A stretch of 25,080 bases of DNA, taken from an uncultured Slackia sp. (lineage in GTDB: Bacteria; Actinomycetota; Coriobacteriia; Coriobacteriales; Eggerthellaceae). This document shows positions 19,865 to 25,080 of the stretch, in pieces. The notes below the pieces were generated by a model. That model saw only the letters and a list, made by a program, of their open reading frames with translations. It had not been told where the DNA came from and ran no database searches. Where the stretch lies: assembly GCA_934661005.1 (NCBI GenBank), contig CAKUIK010000034.1, forward strand, positions 1-25,080. Direction: 5' to 3'. Within the stretch, counting starts at the first letter, position 1. Every line of letters starts with the position of its first letter. Made by a program: the position numbers and the translations under genes.

Positions 19865-21136
19865 TTACGCCTCCAGCGCGCGAAGCGCAATGTCGTGGCG
19901 ATACTGCTTGCCCTCGAAATTGATTTTGTCGCACGCCTCGTATGCCAGCTCACGAGCGTCTTCGAAGGTATCGGCGAGCGCAACCACGTTGAGCACGCGG
20001 CCGCCGTTGGTCACAAGCTCGTCATCTTGATTGAACGCGGTGCCCGCATGGAACACCGTAACGCCATCGAGCTCTTCGGCCTCTTCGATGCCCAAGATGA
20101 CCTTGCCCTTTTCGTAGCTGCCCGGATAGCCTTCGCTCGCAAGCACGACGCACACCGCAACCTGGTCGGTCCAGCGCAGATCAAGCGCATCGAGCTTGCC
20201 CGTCGCGACCATATAGAACGCTTCGAGCGCGTCGGACTCCAAACGAGGCATGATGACCTGGGTTTCGGGATCGCCGAAACGAGCATTGAACTCAAGCAAC
20301 TTGGGGCCTTCAGCGGTAAGCATGAAGCCACCGTAAAGCACGCCCGTATAGGCGTCGTCGAATTCCTTTGCCGTGGCAGCGGCGGCATTCTGCATGATTT
20401 CCTGCATCGCGGCCTCAAGCTCGGGGGTCACGCACGGCACCGGCGAATACACGCCCATGCCGCCCGTGTTCGGGCCCAAGTCGCCATCGAAGGCACGCTT
20501 GTGGTCTTGCGCACAGGGCATGGCAAGCGCTTTGCCCTCGGAGAGGAACGCGAGCATGCTGCACTCGGGGCCTTCGAGCATTTCCTCGATAACCACCACG
20601 CTACCAGCTTCGCCGAAATCGCCCGCGAAGCAATCGCGCACGGCCTCTTCGGCTTCTTCCATATCATCGGCAACCACAACGCCCTTGCCAGCGGCAAGGC
20701 CATCGGCCTTCACGACGATGGGCGCGCCCACTTCATGCAGGTAGTCCATGGCCTCTTCCTGCGAGGTGCACTTTTTGTAGCGCGCAGTGGGAAGGCCATG
20801 GGCCAGCATGAATTCTTTCGAGAAGCTTTTCGAGCCCTCGAGGCGTGCGCCCTGCGCGCCCGGGCCAAACACGGCAATGCCTGCCGCACGAATGGCGTCG
20901 GCGACGCCGGCGACAAGCGGGGCCTCGGGGCCAATAACCACGAGGTCGATGTTCTCGTCGCGCGCAAAGCCGATAACGGCATCGGCGTCGTTCATGTCAA
21001 GCGGGACGTTTTTCGCAATAGTCGCCGTACCGCCATTGCCGGGAGCAACGAACAGCGAATCGAGGCGAGGCGATTTCGCAATGGCCCATGCCAGGGCGTG
21101 CTCGCGGCCGCCCGAACCAAGCACCAAAACGTTCAA
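19865..21136 (-). CDS. purD: Phosphoribosylamine-glycine ligase (GAR synthetase)
   Basis: The 423-residue ATP-grasp enzyme makes glycinamide ribonucleotide from phosphoribosylamine, glycine and ATP in de novo purine synthesis. Visible marks are the opening MNVLVLGSGGREHALAWAI, VAPGNGGT, IGPEAPLVAGVADAI, FGPGAQGARLEGSKSFSKEFM, VKADGLAAGKGVVVA, NTGGMGVYSPVP and LEFNARFGDPETQVIMPRL near the metal site. Length is normal. The ATG has AGGAAAGGAAC just upstream, and a strong hairpin (21165-21191) stands about 30 nt before the start. It is followed after three bases by the radical SAM gene. purA lies upstream on the same strand behind its own terminator. Confidence 0.96.
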   Translation of the reverse strand: MNVLVLGSGGREHALAWAIAKSPRLDSLFVAPGNGGTATIAKNVPLDMNDADAVIGFARDENIDLVVIGPEAPLVAGVADAIRAAGIAVFGPGAQGARLEGSKSFSKEFMLAHGLPTARYKKCTSQEEAMDYLHEVGAPIVVKADGLAAGKGVVVADDMEEAEEAVRDCFAGDFGEAGSVVVIEEMLEGPECSMLAFLSEGKALAMPCAQDHKRAFDGDLGPNTGGMGVYSPVPCVTPELEAAMQEIMQNAAAATAKEFDDAYTGVLYGGFMLTAEGPKLLEFNARFGDPETQVIMPRLESDALEAFYMVATGKLDALDLRWTDQVAVCVVLASEGYPGSYEKGKVILGIEEAEELDGVTVFHAGTAFNQDDELVTNGGRVLNVVALADTFEDARELAYEACDKINFEGKQYRHDIALRALEA

Positions 21137-21149
21137 GAAAGTTCCTTTC

Positions 21150-21374
21150 CTAGATATGCATAAACCCGAGCGCCGTTATGCGGCGCCCGGGCACGTATCG
21201 AAAGCACGGTTCGCGCGAACCGAGACATATCAGCAAGAGCAATCCGATAAGCCGAAGAACCACGGAAAAGGCCCACGTCATAAGACGCGCGTCAAACGCG
21301 TCGACGTGGCGCACCCGGCCCTTGGCATCCACGTCCGAGCAGGCGTGGGGCAGCTTATCGAAAGCCCACAGCAT
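21150..21374 (-). CDS. Doubtful small ORF ahead of purD
   Basis: An open frame of 74 codons starting MLWAFDKLPHACSD contains one hydrophobic stretch (WAFSVVLRLIGLLLLICL). There is no ribosome site and it spans two hairpins, so it is probably chance. It is listed because the 276-nt gap otherwise has no explanation. Confidence 0.15.
   Translation of the reverse strand: MLWAFDKLPHACSDVDAKGRVRHVDAFDARLMTWAFSVVLRLIGLLLLICLGSREPCFRYVPGRRITALGFMHI
21165..21191 (-). promoter_or_regulatory. Strong hairpin in the purD leader
   Basis: CCCGAGCGCCG and CGGCGCCCGGG (one mismatch or G-U) pair over 11 positions with a 5-base loop, followed on the minus strand by TTTATGC and then the purD ribosome site. It could act as an attenuator. 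Confidence 0.35.
21273..21309 (-). terminator. Second hairpin downstream of purA
   Basis: CCACGTC and GACGTGG pair around a structured centre, followed by GCCTTTTCC on the minus strand. It may back up the purA terminator or belong to the purD leader. Confidence 0.3.
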
Positions 21375-21383
21375 CGAATGAAA

Positions 21384-21405
21384 GCGCCGGCAATCAAGCC
21401 GGCGC
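21384..21405 (-). terminator. Terminator of purA
   Basis: GCGCCGGC-TTGATT-GCCGGCGC is a perfect 8-bp stem immediately behind the purA stop, followed by TTTCATTC on the minus strand. Confidence 0.6.
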
Positions 21406-21412
21406 AATGCTG

Positions 21413-22723
21413 CTACCAGCCCCTGGTAAAGGTCTGGTCGCGATCGGGGCCAACCGAAATAATGGTGGCCTTCACGCCCGAAAGGCGCTCGATTTCTTCG
21501 ATGTAGGCCTGCGCGTTTGCCGGCAGGTCCTCGAAGCTCTTGGCCTTCGTGATGTCTTCGCCCTTCCAGCCAGGCATAGTCTTGTACACCGGCTTGGCAT
21601 GGAACAGCACGCTTTGCTGCATGGGGAAGTAATCGTAGGTCTTGCCTTCGCACTCGTAAGCAACGCAAATCTTGAGCTCGTCGAAGGCGGAAAGCACGTC
21701 GAGCTTGGTAAGGGCGATGTCGGTAAGGCCATTGACCTCGGCCGCATAACGCGCGATAACCGCATCGAACCAACCGCAGCGACGCTTGCGACCCGTGGTC
21801 ACGCCATATTCGTGGCCTTCGGCGCACAGCAGATCGCCATCGATGGCGTCTTGGCCTTCACCGCCGTTTTCAGGATACACAAGCTCCGTGGGGAACGGGC
21901 CAGCGCCGACGCGCGTAACGTAGGCCTTCTGAATGCCGAGCACGCGGTCGATAGCCGTGGGGCCAACGCCCGAACCGGTAGCGGCGCCGCCCGCACAGCA
22001 CGAAGAGCTCGTGACGAACGGATAGGTGCCGTGGTCAATGTCGAGCAGCGTGCCCTGCGCGCCCTCGAACAGAATGTGCTTGCCCTCGCGCAGCGCATCG
22101 TTGAGCAACTGGGCGGTTTCGGCCATATGAGGACGAATGATTTCGGCGTAGGGCAGGTAGGCCTCGCAAATCTCATCGACGGTGAACGTGCGCTTGCCGT
22201 ACACCTTCTCGAGAATGGCGTTCTTCACCTCAAGAGCCGCCTCGACTTTCATGCGGAACACATGCTCGTCGAGCAGATCCTGGATGCGAATGCCGCTGCG
22301 GGCGGCCTTGTCCTGGTAGCACGGGCCGATGCCGCGGTTCGTGGTGCCGATTTCGTTTTTGCCCAAACGGAACTCGGACGCCTTGTCGAGCTCGATGTGG
22401 TAGGGCATGATCACGTGAGCGTCGCACGAGATCTTCAAACGCTCGCACGAAAGGCCTTCGCCTTCGAGCATGCGCATTTCCTCAACGAGAACCTGCGGGT
22501 TCACCACAACGCCGTTACCGATGACCGGCACGGCCTTTTCATACATAATGCCTGATGGAATGAGGTGCAAAGCGAGCTTTTTGTCGCCGTGGATAACAGT
22601 ATGGCCGGCATTGTTGCCGCCCTGATAGCGCACCACATAGTCGAAGTCACGAGCGATGAGGTCGGTGACCTTACCTTTTCCTTCGTCGCCCCACTGGGCT
22701 CCGACCAACACGACGTTCGGCAT
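21413..22723 (-). CDS. purA: Adenylosuccinate synthetase
   Basis: The 436-residue enzyme joins IMP and aspartate using GTP, the first committed step to AMP. It has the N-terminal P-loop GAQWGDEGKGKVTDLIA (residues 8-24), the GGNNAGHT segment, NRGIGPCYQDKAARSGIR, EGAQGTLLDIDHGTYPFVTSS, GVGPTAIDRVLGI and TTGRKRRCGWFDAV, all as in the family, and normal length. The ATG has AAAGGA just upstream. A TATAAT box lies 45 bp upstream at the end of the yhaN-like gene, so it probably has its own promoter. It has its own terminator, so purA and purD appear to be separate units. Confidence 0.97.
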   Translation of the reverse strand: MPNVVLVGAQWGDEGKGKVTDLIARDFDYVVRYQGGNNAGHTVIHGDKKLALHLIPSGIMYEKAVPVIGNGVVVNPQVLVEEMRMLEGEGLSCERLKISCDAHVIMPYHIELDKASEFRLGKNEIGTTNRGIGPCYQDKAARSGIRIQDLLDEHVFRMKVEAALEVKNAILEKVYGKRTFTVDEICEAYLPYAEIIRPHMAETAQLLNDALREGKHILFEGAQGTLLDIDHGTYPFVTSSSCCAGGAATGSGVGPTAIDRVLGIQKAYVTRVGAGPFPTELVYPENGGEGQDAIDGDLLCAEGHEYGVTTGRKRRCGWFDAVIARYAAEVNGLTDIALTKLDVLSAFDELKICVAYECEGKTYDYFPMQQSVLFHAKPVYKTMPGWKGEDITKAKSFEDLPANAQAYIEEIERLSGVKATIISVGPDRDQTFTRGW

Positions 22724-22767
22724 AATGGTCCTTTCGTTTGCCGATTCAAATAAAGCAGAACCAAATG

Positions 22768-22773
22768 ATTATA
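22768..22773 (-). promoter_or_regulatory. Candidate -10 box of purA
   Basis: A perfect TATAAT on the minus strand overlaps the stop codon of the upstream gene. No convincing -35 box is seen at 16-18 bases. The leader would be about 37 nt. Confidence 0.4.
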
Positions 22774-25060
22774 TATCTAAAACATGCACGTTCTGAGCCT
22801 GTTCGGTAAATGTGCTCACGACCTCCTTATGACAGGTGAAAACGATGACCTGGCGGCTTTGGGCGAGCTCGGCCAAGGCGCGCGCCGCACCTGCGCGACG
22901 GTCGTCGTCGAAATTCACCAGAATGTCGTCGGCAAGCACGGGAACGGAGCTCCCAACCTCAGGCGCGCATTCGAGCAGCGCGATGCGCAGCGCCAAGTAA
23001 AGCTGCTGGCACGTTCCAAGCGAAAGCAGCCGCGGCGGAAACTGAACGCCGAATGAATCGATGGCGCACACGTCGGAGCCACTCGACGCGACGCCCGTCC
23101 AGGCGCCCGCGGTCATAAGTTCCATAAGATGGGAGGCTCGCTCGTAAACCTTGGGCTGACTTTCGGTTCCCCACGCGTCAATCGCGCCCGACACCATACG
23201 CTTGGCGAGCAGGAGTTTTACGAGTTCGTTGGCTGAATCGACCTGACGCGTGACAATCTGCGCGCGCTGGGTTTTCAACAAATCGAGCTCGGGGGCTCGT
23301 TCGCCATCGGAAAGAATTTGGCGCAGTTGGCCAACGCGCGCGTTCATTTCCGCTAGACGCTCATCGAGATTGTCGCGTTTACGAGAGAACCCAAATGCCG
23401 CTGCCTCGACTTCTTCAAGCGAAGCATCGCTTGCGAGGCCGACGGACACGAGACATTCGCTGCCGCGCATTTCGCAATCTTCAAGCTCTTCGGTCGCGTT
23501 GCTCAACCGCATTTGCGCGTGGGCGCGAGCTTGGTTGGCGCGGGCGTGCGTCTCACGAGCCTCATGCATAACGTCAACCTCGCGCAGCGCAGCGCGCGCC
23601 GTGCCAACGTGGGAGGCGAAGCCAAGCTGGGCGAGCGACGAACGCACTTGATCGGCCACGACCATGACCTCACCCTCGCGCGAGTCGTACGTCGATTTGC
23701 AGGCAACCATGGTGGCGCGTGCCGAATCGACATCGACGTGCGCCGAGGGCGACGCAGGTTTCGCTTTGGCGGCACACAGAGCGCCCACGCCTATGCAGCA
23801 TATGCTCGCAACCATGGCGGCAATCGCCACAGGCAGCGCATCGGGCACGGCGATGGCCAGCGCAAACGCCGCAGCAGCAAGCAGCGCTGCCAGGCACAAA
23901 GCCGCAATGGGAACCAAGCGCGAGCTTTTCGCCTCGGGAGCTTTTTCGGCTTGCGCTGCCGCATCGCGACGAGCCTCCCACAGGCCGCGCGCTTGCTCAT
24001 AGGCCTCTCGCGCCGCCGCCAGACGTTGCGCCGCGCCATGCTCCTGCTCGGCAAGAGGCTCAAGCGCAGCTCGCAGGCGAGCCTCTTCCTCTGCGGTAAT
24101 AATCGGAGTCGAAGCGTAGGCGGCAAGCTCCGCCTGCGCGTCAGCTTCGCATGCGCGGACCTCGGCCGTTGCGCTGGTTATTTCTTCGCGCAAGCGGCGG
24201 CGGTTCGAATCGATGCGGGCGAGCTCGCCTTTACACGCCGCCAATGCCTCGATTTTGGAATCGAGCGCCGAAAGGCTGCGTTGCACCTGCTCACGCTCAT
24301 CGAGCAACGAACGAAGCTCGACATCTTCGGCCTTCAGCTCGTCGGCCTGGGCGCGCGCTTCCAGAAGTCGCTCTTTCACGCCATCGAGTTCGCGCTTCAG
24401 ATTGGGGAACGATTCGGTTTCGGAAGCCGCACGGCTCATGAGCGCGGCAATGCGAGCATCGAGGGCAGATGCCACATGGGCTGGGCTTTCCTTGGTTCCC
24501 GAACCTGCCGTGAGCAGCTTCGCCGAAATGTCGGGAGCGGCTTCGAGGGAGCGCAGCTCGTCGGCATCGAGCGAGAAAAGCGTTTGGAACGTTTCGCGGT
24601 CGATATCGCCGCAAATCGCCGAAAGCCACGCATCGTCGCCGATAAGGCCTTCGGCATTGCGAGCGCGGGAAACACGCCCAACCTCGCCCGTTGCGGCGTC
24701 GCAGAATAGAAGCGAACCCTCGCGGGCCGCTGCGCGGGGTTTGTAGGCGTTGCGCGACCCGCGCGCTTCAGGCCACCCAAAGAGCACGCCGCCCACAAAC
24801 GCGCGAGCGGTGGTTTTACCTGCCTCGTTAGGGCCATACACCACATTGAGGCCCGGCTTGAAAGGCCCGAGCGTGCGGTCGACGAAACGGCCAAACGCCG
24901 CCATGTGCGCGCGCTGCAAATACACGCCCGCAGCGTTGTCGGCCTGAGCCGTTTCGCTCGCACGCGGCGCTTCGCCCGATTTCGGGAAGCGCTCCGCCAC
25001 ACCGCGCGGCTTCGCGCACGCGAGATTCTTCACGTGTTTCGGCGCATGTTTCGGCGTCAT
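22769..25060 (-). CDS. YhaN/SbcC-like AAA ATPase with coiled coils and central membrane hairpin
   Basis: The 763-residue protein starts its AAA fold at YLQRAHMAAFGRFVDRTLGPFKPG, with Walker A GPNEAGKTT (residues 76-84). The second half of the ATPase lies at the C-terminus: signature LSLGTCQQLYLALRIALLE and Walker B VPVLADDILVNFDDD. In between are long Ala/Glu/Arg-rich coiled coils interrupted near residues 379-430 by two hydrophobic helices, a feature of YhaN-type proteins. YhaN works with an SbcD-like nuclease in DNA end processing. Here the next upstream gene, cut off by the window edge, ends in an ATGA overlap with this start and is the expected partner. Residues 1-45 are a basic extension not usual in the family, and a GTG at codon 46 is an alternative start without a good ribosome site. 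Confidence 0.8.
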   Translation of the reverse strand: MTPKHAPKHVKNLACAKPRGVAERFPKSGEAPRASETAQADNAAGVYLQRAHMAAFGRFVDRTLGPFKPGLNVVYGPNEAGKTTARAFVGGVLFGWPEARGSRNAYKPRAAAREGSLLFCDAATGEVGRVSRARNAEGLIGDDAWLSAICGDIDRETFQTLFSLDADELRSLEAAPDISAKLLTAGSGTKESPAHVASALDARIAALMSRAASETESFPNLKRELDGVKERLLEARAQADELKAEDVELRSLLDEREQVQRSLSALDSKIEALAACKGELARIDSNRRRLREEITSATAEVRACEADAQAELAAYASTPIITAEEEARLRAALEPLAEQEHGAAQRLAAAREAYEQARGLWEARRDAAAQAEKAPEAKSSRLVPIAALCLAALLAAAAFALAIAVPDALPVAIAAMVASICCIGVGALCAAKAKPASPSAHVDVDSARATMVACKSTYDSREGEVMVVADQVRSSLAQLGFASHVGTARAALREVDVMHEARETHARANQARAHAQMRLSNATEELEDCEMRGSECLVSVGLASDASLEEVEAAAFGFSRKRDNLDERLAEMNARVGQLRQILSDGERAPELDLLKTQRAQIVTRQVDSANELVKLLLAKRMVSGAIDAWGTESQPKVYERASHLMELMTAGAWTGVASSGSDVCAIDSFGVQFPPRLLSLGTCQQLYLALRIALLECAPEVGSSVPVLADDILVNFDDDRRAGAARALAELAQSRQVIVFTCHKEVVSTFTEQAQNVHVLDI

Positions 25061-25080
25061 AGCTGCTCACGCCCCTCCAA
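25057..25080 (-). CDS. 3' end of an upstream gene (partial), perhaps the SbcD/YhaO-like nuclease
   Basis: The frame LEGREQL followed by TGA overlaps the ATG of the yhaN-like gene by four bases (ATGA), a common coupling arrangement. Only seven codons are visible. The product is inferred solely from the usual partner of YhaN-type ATPases. Confidence 0.35.
   Translation of the reverse strand: MEGREQL

Noticed and set aside
18926..21163. Plus-strand open frame of 745 codons across the radical SAM gene and purD
   Set aside because: It is antisense to two genes with clear family motifs. Codon bias in GC-rich DNA keeps the complementary frame open. The translation shows no family motif and no ribosome site.
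21150..21827. Minus-strand ORF of 225 codons overlapping purA
   Set aside because: Most of it is an out-of-frame shadow of purA. Only its last 74 codons lie in the gap, and they lack a ribosome site.
1..25080. CRISPR array, prophage or replication origin
   Set aside because: No regularly spaced repeats, phage structural genes, DnaA-box clusters or related genes were seen.

Overview
The window is GC-rich and densely coded, and nearly every gene lies on the minus strand. It looks like a chromosomal segment of a strictly anaerobic actinobacterium of the Coriobacteriia, most likely the Eggerthellaceae (Eggerthella/Slackia type). This rests on gene content: a Tat-exported flavin reductase, a membrane-anchored multihaem cytochrome c and a membrane-spanning LuxR regulator side by side, together with ferredoxin-linked aromatic 2-oxoacid metabolism. 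No rRNA or single marker fixes the genus.

Layout in + coordinates (minus-strand transcription runs right to left). 231-9358: paaK (aryl-acetate CoA ligase), a luxR-type membrane regulator, a Tat/lipobox FAD reductase, a NapC/NrfH-like cytochrome, iorB, iorA and purE. 9499-11496: a DUF2207 membrane protein. 11571-11661: tRNA-Ser(GCU), the only clear plus-strand gene, with two tandem terminators, then a gene-free stretch holding a ~100-nt imperfect hairpin. 12097-15939: a PrsA/SurA-like lipoprotein foldase, typA/bipA and a J-domain membrane protein. 16163-17024: tRNA-Ala(UGC), two identical tRNA-Ile(GAU) and tRNA-Phe(GAA), each with a terminator or strong hairpin behind it. 17240-22723: an SPFH/stomatin protein, a HemN/HemW-like radical SAM protein, purD and purA. 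22769-25060: a YhaN/SbcC-like ATPase whose start overlaps the last codons of a gene that runs off the right edge.

The most interesting region is 1.5-9.4 kb. iorAB (indolepyruvate:ferredoxin oxidoreductase) makes aryl-acetyl-CoA from aromatic 2-oxoacids, and paaK interconverts aryl-acetate and its CoA ester, so the three form one pathway and are often neighbours. Here a complete electron-acceptor module (cytochrome, exported flavin reductase, LuxR regulator) sits between them. That module is bracketed by two copies of a split repeat (AAGATGCGG ... AGATTCCGCG at 1708-1732 and 6053-6082), so removing the DNA between the copies would place iorB directly ahead of the paaK promoter. The module could be an inserted cassette, or it could supply the electron sink for aromatic amino acid oxidation. 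The cytochrome gene carries an operator-like palindrome (ATTACCCC-N3-GGGGTAAT), suitable for a LuxR/NarL-type activator, and paaK has a leader with its own promoter and hairpin-T6 element.

Other structure not explained by genes: a 35-nt element found twice just beyond minus-strand terminators (12010-12044, 17121-17155), an inverted repeat around the purE -10 box, a shared upstream box at two tRNA promoters, and short symmetric repeats in the gene-free stretch 16440-16714. No insertion sequence, phage gene or CRISPR array was seen.
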